Source: CAVORB01 sp963698495 (GTDB lineage Bacteria; Pseudomonadota; Gammaproteobacteria; Chromatiales; Chromatiaceae). Taken from it: 64,000 bases of DNA. Within the stretch, counting starts at the first letter, position 1, and every line of letters begins with the position of its first letter. The notes below the pieces were generated by a model. That model saw nothing but the letters and a program-made list of their open reading frames with translations, was not told the DNA's origin and searched no databases. The stretch covers positions 124,001 through 188,000 of the forward strand of contig CAVORB010000011.1 in assembly GCA_963698495.1 (NCBI GenBank). The letters are read 5' to 3'. The position numbers and the translations under genes were made by a program. Below, piece after piece: positions 19,340 to 28,722 of this stretch.

Positions 19340-20413
19340 ATGAGCGGCTCCGACTTCAGGACCATCGTAAGCGCGCGGATCGCGCTGGGTCTCTTTCTGG
19401 TAGGCCTGATCTTTCTCAGCTATCGCGTACTGCATCTGTTTCTGGCGCCGGTAGCCTGGGCCGTCATTCTGACCTATGTCACCTGGCCCGCTTACCGGCG
19501 TTTGCAAACCTTGCTCGGGCGCCATGTCAACACCGGCGCCCTGCTGATGACGCTACTGTTGGCGGGCGCCTTCGCACTGCCGCTGCTGTGGGTCATCGCC
19601 GTGCTGCGCACCGAGGTCCCGGCGGCCTATATGGCCTCGATCGACTTGCTCGGCCAGGGCAAGGAGGCCCTGCCGCCGATCGTCGGGCGAATTCCGTGGA
19701 TCGGCCCCGAGATCGAGCGCCTGGCCGATCTCGCCGTCGCCGATCCGTCCGCGCTCCGCGCCCAGGTGGTGCAGTGGTCGAAGTCCTGGGCGGACGAGAC
19801 CCTCGCGGTCATCGGGGACATCGGGCGCACCGCCTTCAAGTTCGGCTTCGCCCTGCTCACGGCCTTCTTTCTCTACCGCGACGGGGAGTCCCTGCTCGGC
19901 CAGGCGCGCGGCCTGCTGCGGGGCCTGCTCGGCCCCCGCGCCGGAAGGTATCTGCACGCCATCGGCGACACCATGCGGGCGGTGCTCTATGGCCTCATCC
20001 TGACGGCGCTGATCCAGGGCGCGCTCGCCGGCATGGGCTATTGGGCCGCCGGGCTGAGCGCTCCGGTATTGCTGGGCGTGGTTACCGTGCTGTTGGCACT
20101 GATCCCATTCGGCGCGCCCGTGGTGTGGGGATCGGTCAGCATCTGGTTGCTGGCAACAGGGGATACCTGGGCCGGGGCCGGACTCGCGGCCTGGGGCGCG
20201 CTGGTCGTCAGCCAGATCGACAACCTCCTGCGCCCGCTGGTCATCAGCAGCGCTACCCGCATTCCCTACCTTCTGGTCCTGTTCGGCGTCTTGGGCGGCA
20301 TCTCCGCCTTCGGTCTCATCGGGCTCTTCCTTGGTCCCATTGTCATCGCCGTGCTACTGGCGGTTTGGCGTGAGTGGGTCGACGAGCAGGCATTGTTTGA
20401 ATCGATCCGGTAG
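19340..20413 (+). CDS. AI-2E family (PerM/YdiK-type) membrane transporter
   Basis: A 357-residue protein with N-terminal hydrophobic helices (FLVGLIFLSYRVLHLFLAPV), a hydrophilic middle stretch, and four to five closely spaced C-terminal helices with the conserved PFGAPVVWG and FLGPIVIAVLLA blocks. This is the PF01594 architecture. Members have been linked to export of autoinducer-2 or Na+/H+ exchange, and the actual substrate is unknown here. The ATG at 19340 follows GAGGAGAGG. It faces the TPR gene convergently. Confidence 0.87.
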   Translation: MSGSDFRTIVSARIALGLFLVGLIFLSYRVLHLFLAPVAWAVILTYVTWPAYRRLQTLLGRHVNTGALLMTLLLAGAFALPLLWVIAVLRTEVPAAYMASIDLLGQGKEALPPIVGRIPWIGPEIERLADLAVADPSALRAQVVQWSKSWADETLAVIGDIGRTAFKFGFALLTAFFLYRDGESLLGQARGLLRGLLGPRAGRYLHAIGDTMRAVLYGLILTALIQGALAGMGYWAAGLSAPVLLGVVTVLLALIPFGAPVVWGSVSIWLLATGDTWAGAGLAAWGALVVSQIDNLLRPLVISSATRIPYLLVLFGVLGGISAFGLIGLFLGPIVIAVLLAVWREWVDEQALFESIR

Positions 20414-20463
20414 CGAGCCATCGGCTCACGTCGGATGGCCGATGGGCCGGCAGTGCTGTGCGC

Positions 20464-22107
20464 CTACAGACGCGAGCCGTGGATCTCGATGTCGGCCTTC
20501 GCCCACACGCCCGCGAATCGCTCGGCCACGGACTCGGCATCCGCTGCCTTCCCTTGTGCGCGCAGGCTCTGCTCCAGGCCCCGCAGCGACCAGCCATTGT
20601 CGGGGTAGATCTCCAGATCCTTGCGGTAGACCGCCTCGGCCTCCGCCGCCCGGTTCGCCGCAAGCAGGGCAGCCCCCAGGTTGTGGCGAGCGGGCACATA
20701 CCAGTCGGGCGGCTCCACGTAGATCAGATCGTCTTCCAGGCGAACGGCATTCTGGAAGTGCCCGATCGCGGAATCCGGCATGCCGCGCGCCAGGTCGATC
20801 TCACCTGCCAGGGTCTCCCGGACGATCGAGAGGATCTCCGCCATGGTATTGGTTTCCCAGATGCGGGTGGCCGCCATCTCGGGATCGTCGGCGATCGACG
20901 CGAGCCTCGCGAGCGATTCCCGCGCCCCGTCGATGTCGTCGGTGTGGACCTGTGCCATGCCACGCGCATAGTTCCAGATGCCGGTCGGGTAGAGCAGATC
21001 ATCGTCCGGCTCGGGTTGCGCGAGCAGATCCTCCCACCGGCCGAAGCGAACGAGTGCGAAGTAGGGCATGGTCCAGTAATGCTGCAGGGTGGTGTAGCCC
21101 GGTTTGCGCATGAGCTGCTGATCCTGATGCGCTTGCATGTGCCGCGCGGCACGCAGGGCCTTCCCGCTGTCGCCAATGAAGCTGGCCGCGGCGGCGAGGA
21201 AGTGATGGTTATGGGGCATGTAGGCCACGGGGTAGAGGCCCTGGGCATGGCATTGCGCGATGTAGGCGTCGTCGGCCTCTATGGCCTTCTCGTTGGCCAG
21301 CACGGCGTCTTCGTAGCGGCCGACCCGGATGTAGATGTGCCCGGGCATGTGCACCAGGTGTCCGGCGCCCGGCACCAGGTCGCGCAGCCGGTCCGCCGCC
21401 GCGACACCGCGTTCGGGGTGGGCCTTCTCCACGGCATGGATGTAGAGGTGGTTGGCCAGCGGATGATCCGGGTGCTCGGCGAGCACCGACTCCAGGGTGG
21501 CGATGATGATCCGGGTGGCGGGCTTTGGCGTGCCGTCCTCCTCCCAGTAATTCCAAGGCGTGGTGTCCATCAGTGCCTCGGCGTATAGACTCGCCGCGTC
21601 GGGGTCGTCCGGGAAACGCCGCGCCATGTCGCCCATCGCCTCGGCGTAGGCTTGATCGAGCTCGCTGCGGTCGTCTGGGGCCTGCGCCGCGTAGCGTTGC
21701 GAGAGCCCCTCGATGTAGGCCCGTTCTCGCTCAGAGACCAGGTCCTTCAGGGCCAGTGCCCGTTGCACCGCCTCGTGGGCGCGCGGGTTGTCCGCCGCAT
21801 CCATCCCGGCGTTGATGTTCGGTCCGAGCACCAGCGCCTCTCCCCAGAAGCACATGGCGCACTCGGGATCCAGGGCTTGCGCCTGCCGGAAGGAGCGAGC
21901 CGCCTCCTTGTGGTTGAAGCCGAAGGCCAGTACCAGTCCCTGGTCGAAATAGCGCTGCGCCTGGGACGAGTTGGTCGTGATCTCGTGGTGATGAGTGCCC
22001 ATACCCTCGAGCAATGGCGCGATCGGCGGCTCCTGGTCTGCCGCGAGAGCCAGCGGGACGATCAGCATGGAACCCCAAAAGACTGCCTGAATCTTGCGCG
22101 TGTTCAT
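20464..22107 (-). CDS. Secreted tetratricopeptide-repeat protein of unknown function
   Basis: A 547-residue protein with a signal peptide (MNTRKIQAVFWGSMLIVPLALA). TPR-like helical repeats begin at AQRYFDQGLVLAFGFNHKEA and recur to near the C-terminus (ARHNLGAALLAANRAAEAEA). Conserved elements such as ECAMCFWGEAL and HLVHMPGHIYIRVGRYEDA appear in a large family of exported TPR proteins that I recall as uncharacterised. The start with AAGGAG upstream was chosen; longer starts are possible. It probably forms a periplasmic protein-binding scaffold. Confidence 0.8.
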   Translation of the reverse strand: MNTRKIQAVFWGSMLIVPLALAADQEPPIAPLLEGMGTHHHEITTNSSQAQRYFDQGLVLAFGFNHKEAARSFRQAQALDPECAMCFWGEALVLGPNINAGMDAADNPRAHEAVQRALALKDLVSERERAYIEGLSQRYAAQAPDDRSELDQAYAEAMGDMARRFPDDPDAASLYAEALMDTTPWNYWEEDGTPKPATRIIIATLESVLAEHPDHPLANHLYIHAVEKAHPERGVAAADRLRDLVPGAGHLVHMPGHIYIRVGRYEDAVLANEKAIEADDAYIAQCHAQGLYPVAYMPHNHHFLAAAASFIGDSGKALRAARHMQAHQDQQLMRKPGYTTLQHYWTMPYFALVRFGRWEDLLAQPEPDDDLLYPTGIWNYARGMAQVHTDDIDGARESLARLASIADDPEMAATRIWETNTMAEILSIVRETLAGEIDLARGMPDSAIGHFQNAVRLEDDLIYVEPPDWYVPARHNLGAALLAANRAAEAEAVYRKDLEIYPDNGWSLRGLEQSLRAQGKAADAESVAERFAGVWAKADIEIHGSRL

Positions 22108-23222
22108 GGCGATCTCCTTGGCGATGTATTGCTGAGCGGGGTTGAGTCGCATGGACTCGATCGAAGTCGAATCGGGGGTGTGGCACCTCGGCAGCCGGGA
22201 AGGCATCCCGCTCCGCCGGTCTCTCCCGCACCGCTCGCGCGCCTGCGGGCCGGCCCCACGCCCGCAGCCGTGAGGTGCAATCAATTAAATGATTAGCAAC
22301 CTTATCCGAGCTGCATAGTCGGATTTTTACGGGGTCTGTCTCGGTATTTCCACGGAGGGGTTGTCTTTTGCCGTGGCTGTCCCGCGCTGCGCCGCCCTCG
22401 GGCTCGAGGCCAGAGGGTGTTTCCGTCTCGACCTTGGTGGGGGAGTGGATCCGCCCCGGTCGGCTGTACCCTATGTCTGGAGCGTTTCCAGCAGGTCTTG
22501 CAGGGTCCGCAGGTCCACCGGCTTGGCAAGGTGTTGGTCGAAGCCCGCGGCGTGGGAACGCTCGCGGGCCTTGGCGTGCCCCGTATCGAGTCCCCCTCGA
22601 TTCGAGTCGCCCGATAAGATTAGCATGCTGGGCCAGGGCTCCGGCGCGTGGACTGGACGCCCCATTCGCGGACGTAAGTTGAGCGTGTGGGCACGACGGG
22701 AGGTTCTTGTCGCGGCGATGATGGACAGGCCCGTCGGCGATAAAGATCCCAGCGGGGAGTCGGGGAATGATTGGTGGGGAACCGTCGGCAGCCGGAAGGC
22801 CGGTTATCCGGTGGTGAACGGAACGAAACGTGACGGCGCTGCGGCAGATTCCGTGGTGCGCGGCGCGAGAAGGATACGGACACGCATGTCCCCCTTTCTC
22901 CGGTAGTCGCGACTGGTGCCGCGTTGATGATGCTTGCACACTTCGTGCGCCGCGATGTTCCGCCTCAGCCCCCGATTGCAAGTAAGCAGAGAAAGCCGGC
23001 CACCGAACCCGTCAAACGATATCTCGAGACGGAGCGCCGCACTCTGCGGTGGTCATGTTCCGGTTTGTCTCGACGCCAGTCTGCGACGAGAATAACGAAG
23101 TTACTGGCCTCCGGTCCCAGCCCACTGGCCTTGGGCCTCGAGAATAAGCGTGGGTGCCTTAGCGGGTATCTGAGCGGCGAGTAGAGACCAATAGCTCGAT
23201 AATACAGCTGGATATCGCCACC
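22108..23222. other. 1.1-kb stretch without an intact gene
   Basis: This stretch holds the 5' flank of the TPR gene, a small 6-bp inverted repeat (ATCCGA...TCGGAT, followed by Ts) near 22306-22331, a receiver-domain remnant at 22471-22665, and the 5' flank of trpG. The last 40 bases hold a TAATAC that might serve as -10 for trpG. Other long open frames here read as low-complexity Arg/Pro/Gly sequence and I consider them chance in high GC. Confidence 0.5.
22471..22665 (-). pseudogene. Remnant of a response-regulator receiver domain (C-terminal end)
   Basis: The minus-strand frame ends with AAGFDQHLAKPVDLRTLQDL and a TAG stop. This is the beta5-alpha5 end of a CheY-like receiver, with the conserved Lys-Pro, as found at the C-terminus of hybrid kinases. 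The upstream part of the same frame does not look like a receiver and no aspartate-containing segment is found. So only the last 35-40 residues of a larger gene seem to survive. Confidence 0.6.
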
Positions 23223-23804
23223 ATGCTCCTGATGATCGACAACTACGACTCCTTCACCTACAACCTGGTGCAGTACTTCGGGGAGCTTGGTGCCGACGTG
23301 CGCGTCTACCGCAACGACGAGATCAGCGTCGAGCAGGTGGTCGAGCTCGCTCCGGAGCGTATCGTCGTCTCCCCCGGGCCCTGCACCCCGAACGAGGCCG
23401 GGATATCGGTGCCGCTGATTCGCGAGCTGGCGGCGCGGGTGCCGATACTGGGGGTGTGTCTCGGCCATCAGTCCATCGGCCAGGCGTTCGGTGGCCGGAT
23501 CGTGAAGGCGCGCGAGGTGATGCACGGCAAGACCTCACCGGTCTACCACGCGGGCCGGGGCGTCTTCTCGGGTCTGGACAACCCGTTTCAGGCCACCCGC
23601 TACCACTCGCTCGTGATCGAGGCGTCGAGCCTGCCCGACTGCCTGGAGGTGACCGCGTGGACCCAGACGACGGCGGGTGAGCGGGATGAGATCATGGGGG
23701 TGCGACACCGCGAATACCCGATCCAGGGGGTGCAGTTCCATCCTGAATCGATCCTCACCCGGCATGGGCACGACCTGCTGCGCAACTTCATCGAGGGCCG
23801 GTGA
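23223..23804 (+). CDS. trpG: Anthranilate/aminodeoxychorismate synthase glutaminase subunit
   Basis: A 193-residue class I glutamine amidotransferase supplying ammonia for anthranilate synthesis (tryptophan pathway), and possibly for p-aminobenzoate as well. The nucleophile is Cys 79 in GVCLGHQ, with catalytic His 173 and Glu 175 in VQFHPES; DNYDSFTYNL at the start is typical. It heads trpG-trpD-trpC with trpE absent nearby, as in Pseudomonas. The gap to trpD is 29 bases. Confidence 0.95.
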   Translation: MLLMIDNYDSFTYNLVQYFGELGADVRVYRNDEISVEQVVELAPERIVVSPGPCTPNEAGISVPLIRELAARVPILGVCLGHQSIGQAFGGRIVKAREVMHGKTSPVYHAGRGVFSGLDNPFQATRYHSLVIEASSLPDCLEVTAWTQTTAGERDEIMGVRHREYPIQGVQFHPESILTRHGHDLLRNFIEGR

Positions 23805-23833
23805 GCCGGGCCCGCTGACTTAGGAGAACCCTG

Positions 23834-24856
23834 GTGGACATCAAACGCGCCATTGCCAAGGTCATCGACCGCCACGACCTCTCGGGCGATGAGATGACAT
23901 CCGTGATGCGGGCGATCATGAGCGGCGGCGCCACGGCGGCCCAGATCGCCGGTTTCCTGGTCGCCCTGCGCATGAAGGGGGAGACGGTGGCCGAGATCGC
24001 GGCGGCGGCGGCGGTGATGCGCGAGCTGGCGAGCGGGGTGGACGTCTCCGGCCTGGACAACACGGTGGACATCGTCGGCACCGGGGGGGATGCCTCGGGG
24101 ACCTTCAACGTGTCCACCGCGAGCATGTTCGTGGCCGCCGCGGCGGGCTGCCATGTGGCGAAGCACGGCAATCGGTCGGTGTCGAGCAAGTCCGGCAGCG
24201 CGGATGTGCTGGAGGCGGCCGGCGTGCGCCTGGATCTGACCCCCGAGCAGGTCGCCCGCTGCGTGCGCGAGGTCGGCGTGGGCTTCATGTACGCCCCCGC
24301 CCATCACGGGGCCATGAAGCACGCCATCGGGCCGCGCCGCGAGCTCGGGGCGCGCACCATCTTCAACGTTCTGGGTCCCCTGACCAATCCGGCCGGTGTG
24401 CCCAATCAGCTCCTGGGCGTGTTCAGCGAGGATCTGCTCGAGCCCATGGGGGAGGTGCTGCAGCGCCTCGGCAGCCGCCACGTACTGGTGGTCCATTCCC
24501 GCGATGGGCTCGATGAGATCAGCATCGGCGACACCACGGAGGTTGCGGAGCTCAAGGGCGGGGAGGTGCGGCGGTTCAACCTGCGTCCCGAGGACTTCGG
24601 ACTGGTGCGTTCGCCGTTGGACAGCATCCAGGTCGAGGGCCCGGAGCAAAGCCTCGCCATGCTGCGCGGGGTGCTGGAAGACAAGCCCGGTCCGGCGCGG
24701 GACATCGTGGTCCTCAACGCGGGTGCGGCGATCTACGTGGCCGGGGTGACGCCGAGCCTGGCCGAGGGCGTGCGCTGGGCGGACTCCGCCATTGCCAGCG
24801 GCGAGGCCCGCAACCGGCTTGATCGGCTAGTGGTGCTGACCCAGGGGTTCGAGTGA
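23834..24856 (+). CDS. trpD: Anthranilate phosphoribosyltransferase
   Basis: A 340-residue enzyme that joins anthranilate and PRPP in tryptophan synthesis. The GTG start has TAGGAGAA upstream. The PRPP-binding glycine loop is VDIVGTGGDASGTFNVST, and KHGNRSVSSKSGSADVLEA is the conserved substrate-site block. Its stop overlaps the trpC start by one base (TGATG), so translation is probably coupled. Confidence 0.96.
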   Translation: MDIKRAIAKVIDRHDLSGDEMTSVMRAIMSGGATAAQIAGFLVALRMKGETVAEIAAAAAVMRELASGVDVSGLDNTVDIVGTGGDASGTFNVSTASMFVAAAAGCHVAKHGNRSVSSKSGSADVLEAAGVRLDLTPEQVARCVREVGVGFMYAPAHHGAMKHAIGPRRELGARTIFNVLGPLTNPAGVPNQLLGVFSEDLLEPMGEVLQRLGSRHVLVVHSRDGLDEISIGDTTEVAELKGGEVRRFNLRPEDFGLVRSPLDSIQVEGPEQSLAMLRGVLEDKPGPARDIVVLNAGAAIYVAGVTPSLAEGVRWADSAIASGEARNRLDRLVVLTQGFE

Positions 24857-25653
24857 TGGCGGAGACGCCGGATATCCTCAGGAAGATCGCGCGCCGCAAG
24901 GTCGAGGAGGTGGCGGCTCGGGCCAAGCGCCTGCCCCTGCGCGAAGTGGCCGCGGCTTTGAAGGACGCGGGTCCGCCCCGCGGCTTTGCCGATGCCCTGG
25001 CCGCGAAGATCGCGGCCGGCGAGCCCGCGGTGATCGCCGAGATCAAGAAGGCCTCTCCGAGCAAGGGCGTGCTGCGGGAGGACTTTCGGCCGGCCGAGAT
25101 CGCCGCGAGCTATCAATCGGGAGGTGCCGCCTGCCTGTCGGTGCTCACCGACGTCGATTTCTTTCAGGGCAGCGATGGCTATCTGATGGAGGCGCGCGCC
25201 GCCTGCAGCCTCCCCGTGATTCGCAAGGACTTCGTGATCGATCCCTACCAGGTTTACGAGGCGCGGGCGATCGGCGCCGACTGCATCCTGCTCATCGTCG
25301 CATGCCTCGACGACGTCCGGCTGCACGATCTGAGCGCGCTGGCGGCCGAGCTTGGCATGGACGTCCTGGTCGAGGTCCATGACGCGGAGGAGCTGCGACG
25401 CGCCCTGAGCGTGCCCGGCCGGCTCATCGGTATCAATAACCGTGACCTGCGCACCTTCGAGGTGAGCCTGGAAACCACGATCGGGCTGCTCGACGACATC
25501 CCGGCGGAGCGGATCCTGGTGACGGAGAGCGGGATTCTGACGCGGGATGAGGTCATCCGGATGCGGAGTCACGGGGTCAACGCCTTCCTGGTGGGGGAGG
25601 CCTTCATGCGCGCCGAGAACCCCGGCGCCGCCTTGGCGGAGTTGTTCGCTTAG
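24856..25653 (+). CDS. trpC: Indole-3-glycerol phosphate synthase
   Basis: A 265-residue TIM-barrel enzyme closing the indole ring in tryptophan synthesis. Conserved strand ends are visible: AEIKKASPSKG (catalytic Lys), LSVLTDVDFFQGS, RKDFVIDPYQ, GINNRDLRTF and ESGI. It is not fused to TrpF, unlike in enterics. The gene is followed directly by copy 3 of the dispersed repeat, which may act as the transcription end. Confidence 0.96.
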   Translation: MAETPDILRKIARRKVEEVAARAKRLPLREVAAALKDAGPPRGFADALAAKIAAGEPAVIAEIKKASPSKGVLREDFRPAEIAASYQSGGAACLSVLTDVDFFQGSDGYLMEARAACSLPVIRKDFVIDPYQVYEARAIGADCILLIVACLDDVRLHDLSALAAELGMDVLVEVHDAEELRRALSVPGRLIGINNRDLRTFEVSLETTIGLLDDIPAERILVTESGILTRDEVIRMRSHGVNAFLVGEAFMRAENPGAALAELFA

Positions 25654-25654
25654 G

Positions 25655-25741
25655 GAGGCGCTGATCGAATCAGCGCTTGCCGGGGCACGGGGATGTGGCG
25701 TGCTGATTTTGGCCAGGAAGGCCAATAATCAGCGTCTTGAG
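25655..25741 (+). repeat. Dispersed two-hairpin repeat, copy 3
   Basis: It starts right after the trpC stop with GCTGATCGAATCAGCGC, a perfect palindrome core. A GC-rich spacer and a hairpin at 25703-25732 (CTGATTTTGGCCA and TGGCC... AATAATCAG, loop GGAA) follow, with a CGTCTTGA tail. It separates the convergent trpC and crp genes. Confidence 0.87.
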
Positions 25742-25758
25742 ATTGCGGAAGGGCGCGC

Positions 25759-26406
25759 TCAGCGCGTGCCGAAGACCACGATCGTCTTGCCCTTGACCCA
25801 GATCAGCCCCTGGTCCTGCAGGCTTTTCAGCACCCGGCCCGCCATCTCGCGCGAGCAGCCGACGATGCGTCCGATCTCCTGGCGGGTGATGCGGATCTGC
25901 ATGCCGTCCGGGTGGGTCATGGCGTCCGGCTGGGCGCAAAGCTCGAGCAGGGTCCGCGCGATGCGGCCGGTGACGTCCAGGAAGGCGAGGTGGCCCACCT
26001 TGCTGCTGGTGGAGCGAAGGCGCTGGCTGAGCTGAGCGCCGATGGCGTACAGCAGCTCCTTGGCATGGTCCTTGAGCTCGTTGTCGAGCAGGTAGGAAAG
26101 CCGCTTGTAGGTGATTTCCGCCACGCGGCAACGGACGCGGGTGCGCACGATCACGCTGCGCGTAGTCTGCGGCGTGAACAGGCCCATCTCCCCGATGAAC
26201 TCGCCCTTGTTGATGTATGCGAGCACGATCTCGCGCTCGTTCTCGTCCTCGATCAGGGCAGCGACCGATCCCTCGACCAGGTAGTAGAGACTGTCGGCGG
26301 GCTCCCCGGCGCGGATGAATGCAACGAGCTTCTCGTACCGCTTGATGTGGCAGCAGGAGAGGAAGGGTTCCAGCCAGGTCGGGTCAGTCTTGGGGACGAT
26401 TTTCAT
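25759..26406 (-). CDS. crp: CRP/Vfr-type cAMP-responsive transcription regulator
   Basis: A 215-residue global regulator, collinear with E. coli CRP. The N-terminal cyclic-nucleotide domain includes GEFIGEMGLF and a Arg-Ser pair (TTRSVIV) in the phosphate cassette. After the dimer helix (SSKVGHLAFLDVTGRIARTL) comes the HTH with RQEIGRIVGCSREMAGR. It is located next to trpC as Vfr is in Pseudomonas and is transcribed divergently from osmC. cAMP is the expected ligand. Confidence 0.95.
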   Translation of the reverse strand: MKIVPKTDPTWLEPFLSCCHIKRYEKLVAFIRAGEPADSLYYLVEGSVAALIEDENEREIVLAYINKGEFIGEMGLFTPQTTRSVIVRTRVRCRVAEITYKRLSYLLDNELKDHAKELLYAIGAQLSQRLRSTSSKVGHLAFLDVTGRIARTLLELCAQPDAMTHPDGMQIRITRQEIGRIVGCSREMAGRVLKSLQDQGLIWVKGKTIVVFGTR

Positions 26407-26529
26407 TTTGATTCGGCACTCGGGAGCTCCTCACTGCCCCGATTCTAGGCAAGCAGCTGGGGCTTGTCGATGTGTGATAGTCTGGTCGCGGTCTCCGGGG
26501 GAGCCCATGGGTCGGCGGTAGGGGTGATC

Positions 26530-26946
26530 ATGAAGGCAAGAATCAAGTGGATCGAGGGTGCGGCGATGCTTGCCGAATCCGGCAGCGGGCACGCGCTGGT
26601 CATGGACGGGCCGCCGGATCACGGCGGGCGCAATCTCGGAGTGCGCCCGATGGAGATGCTGCTCATGGGAATGGGGGGCTGCACCCAGTTCGACGTGCTG
26701 CTGATCCTGCGCAAGGCCCGCCAGCAGGTTACCGACTGCGTGGTCGAGCTCGAGGCCGAGCGCGCGGCGGAGGATCCCAAGGTCTTCACCCGCATCCATG
26801 TCCACTTCGTCGTCAGCGGCCGTGACCTGAGCACGAAGCATGTGGACAGGGCGGTCCGGCTGAGTGCCGAGAAATACTGCTCGGCCTCCATCATGCTCGG
26901 GGCGACGGCGCAGATCAGCCACGATTTCGAGATCCGCGATGTCTGA
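26530..26946 (+). CDS. OsmC/Ohr-family protein
   Basis: A 138-residue protein of the OsmC fold. It shows RPMEMLLMGMGGCTQFDVLLIL, where the Cys is the usual first redox Cys, and a later SAEKYCSASIML with the second. OsmC-family proteins reduce organic hydroperoxides; this YhfA-like subgroup next to crp has no firmly assigned substrate. Its stop overlaps the start of the DUF885 gene by 8 bases, so the two are co-transcribed. Confidence 0.88.
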   Translation: MKARIKWIEGAAMLAESGSGHALVMDGPPDHGGRNLGVRPMEMLLMGMGGCTQFDVLLILRKARQQVTDCVVELEAERAAEDPKVFTRIHVHFVVSGRDLSTKHVDRAVRLSAEKYCSASIMLGATAQISHDFEIRDV

Positions 26947-28540
26947 CGAGGCCGCGGCCTTCGACGCCATTGCCGAGGAGTTCTTCTCCGTCTGGTTCCG
27001 TTACCATCCGGATGTGGCCGCCGCGGCCGGGGTCCGTGGCTACGAGCACCTGCTCCCGGCCCAGACCGACGACGAGCTCGCGGCTCTGGGCGCCTGGCTC
27101 GAGACCCTGGTGGTCGCACTCGAGGAGATCGACTATCGGCTGCTCGACGCGGACCGACGGATCGACCTGCGCCTCATGTTCGGCGCCGCGCGCGTGGAGC
27201 ACCAGGAGCTCCTGGAACGTGACTGGCGGCATCGCGATCCTCTGCGCTTCCTGCCCGTCGCCGAGATCTATCACCTGACGCTTCAGCCGCCGTCTCACGT
27301 GCGCGAGGTGCTCGCGGTGCTGCTGGGCGCCGTTCCCGATTACCTCCGGCTCGCGCTCTCGCACCTGCGCTCCATGGCCGAGCTCGTGTCGCCGGTGCTC
27401 GTCGACGCCGCGATCGAGGAGGCCGAGCGGGGACGCTGTTACCTGCGCGAGCTCGTCGCCAGCCCCTGGCTGCGGCGTCACTGCTATACCTTGAGCGAGA
27501 TCGAGGCCCTGGTCGACGCGGCCTGCGGCGCGCTCGCCGCTTTCGCCGAGGCCCTGCGCGACGAGATCGCGGGCCGTGCCGCCGGCAGGCCCGGCTGCGG
27601 GGCGGGGCACCTTCGCTTCCTGTTCAGGCACAGGCACTTCATGCACCTCGACGTCAGGGGTGCGCGCGGCGCGCTCCTCGCGGCGCTGGCCCGCTGCCAG
27701 GAAGAAACGGCCGAGCTCTGCGCGAGTCTCCGCACGACACCGGAAGAGGCCCTCGTCCACCTGCGGGAACCCGTGGTGGAGGGCTCGCACCGGGTGGATC
27801 TGTGCCGCGCCGAGAGCGACCGTCTGGCGCAAATCCTGGCTCGGTCGGGCCTGGTGACCTTGCCCGACGCCGAGCTGCGCCTGCGCGAGCGGCTGAGCTG
27901 TCCCCGGCCCCAGAGGTTCAGCACGGAGTATGTTGCGGATCGCGAGGCTCAGAGCGGGACCTACTTTCTCGGTGAGGCACCCTCGGGAGGCAGCCATGAG
28001 GCCTTGGCATCCTTGCGCTGGGGCTGCTTCGAACAGACCTGGGGCGGGGGCCACCTGTTCGCCTTCGCGGCAAAGGAATCGGGGTGGCGCCTGCCGCGGC
28101 GGTTCTGCGCCGCCGCGAGCCTCACCGGGGCCTGGAGCATCTATTTTCGCGATCGTTTGGGACCCATGGGGCTGCTTGAGCCGGAGGAACGGCTACAGAA
28201 TCTGCTGAGCAAGCGGGGGGCAATCGAGCGTGGACTGCTCGATCTGGACCTGCACACGGGAGATATCGAGGCGTCGGAGGCGCAGGCCCGCCTTGCCGAT
28301 CTTCCCGGATCGGACGCCACCGATCTGGTTCGCGCCGCCCGCCACCCCGGTGACGCCCTGGCTGGCGTCCTCGGCTGGCTGCTCCTGGTGAAGGCGCGGA
28401 AGCAGGAGGAGGCCCGCATGGGTGCCGGCTTCGATGAGCGGGCCTTCCATGACGGGCTCCTCGGCTACGGCACCATACCCCTGCCCCTTATTCTCGAGCA
28501 GGAGCTGGGCGGTGATCTCTGCCAGGAGATCGCGGCCTGA
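26939..28540 (+). CDS. DUF885-like protein lacking the zinc-peptidase motif
   Basis: A 533-residue, mainly helical protein that aligns by eye with DUF885 (M32-like) proteins: REAQSGTYFLGEAP and the block at residues 361-410. In the family that block holds HEAxPGHH and a downstream EGWALY. Here the positions read FEQTWGGGH (364 onwards) and GAWSIYF (397 onwards), so the zinc ligands His, His and Glu seem lost. It may be a non-catalytic homologue. It overlaps osmC. Confidence 0.65.
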   Translation: MSDEAAAFDAIAEEFFSVWFRYHPDVAAAAGVRGYEHLLPAQTDDELAALGAWLETLVVALEEIDYRLLDADRRIDLRLMFGAARVEHQELLERDWRHRDPLRFLPVAEIYHLTLQPPSHVREVLAVLLGAVPDYLRLALSHLRSMAELVSPVLVDAAIEEAERGRCYLRELVASPWLRRHCYTLSEIEALVDAACGALAAFAEALRDEIAGRAAGRPGCGAGHLRFLFRHRHFMHLDVRGARGALLAALARCQEETAELCASLRTTPEEALVHLREPVVEGSHRVDLCRAESDRLAQILARSGLVTLPDAELRLRERLSCPRPQRFSTEYVADREAQSGTYFLGEAPSGGSHEALASLRWGCFEQTWGGGHLFAFAAKESGWRLPRRFCAAASLTGAWSIYFRDRLGPMGLLEPEERLQNLLSKRGAIERGLLDLDLHTGDIEASEAQARLADLPGSDATDLVRAARHPGDALAGVLGWLLLVKARKQEEARMGAGFDERAFHDGLLGYGTIPLPLILEQELGGDLCQEIAA

Positions 28541-28634
28541 GGATTTCAGGTGCCGGTGTGTTCCGGCGTGTCCCCGATTCAGCACCGCTGAGGATCGGCC
28601 GAATGCCCTGTTGGCGGGCGTGCCCCCGCGCTGG

Positions 28635-28722
28635 AGAACCGCTGATCAATCCAGCGCTTCCCTGCGGCTCAGGGGTGTGCTGATTGTGGCCGGGATGGCC
28701 GATAAACGGCCTCTCCTTAAAT
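28635..28722 (+). repeat. Dispersed two-hairpin repeat, copy 4
   Basis: CGCTGATCAATCCAGCGC is followed by the GC-rich spacer and a second hairpin (CTGATTGTGGCC... GGCCGATAA) at about 28680-28710, ending in CTCCTTAAAT. The tail provides the coq7 stop codon (TTA at 28717-28719). It lies between the convergent DUF885-like and coq7 genes. Confidence 0.82.

Noticed and set aside
26407..26529. CRP-binding site in the crp-osmC intergenic region
   Set aside because: Only a half site TGTGA (26473-26477) is present; the second half does not match TCACA.
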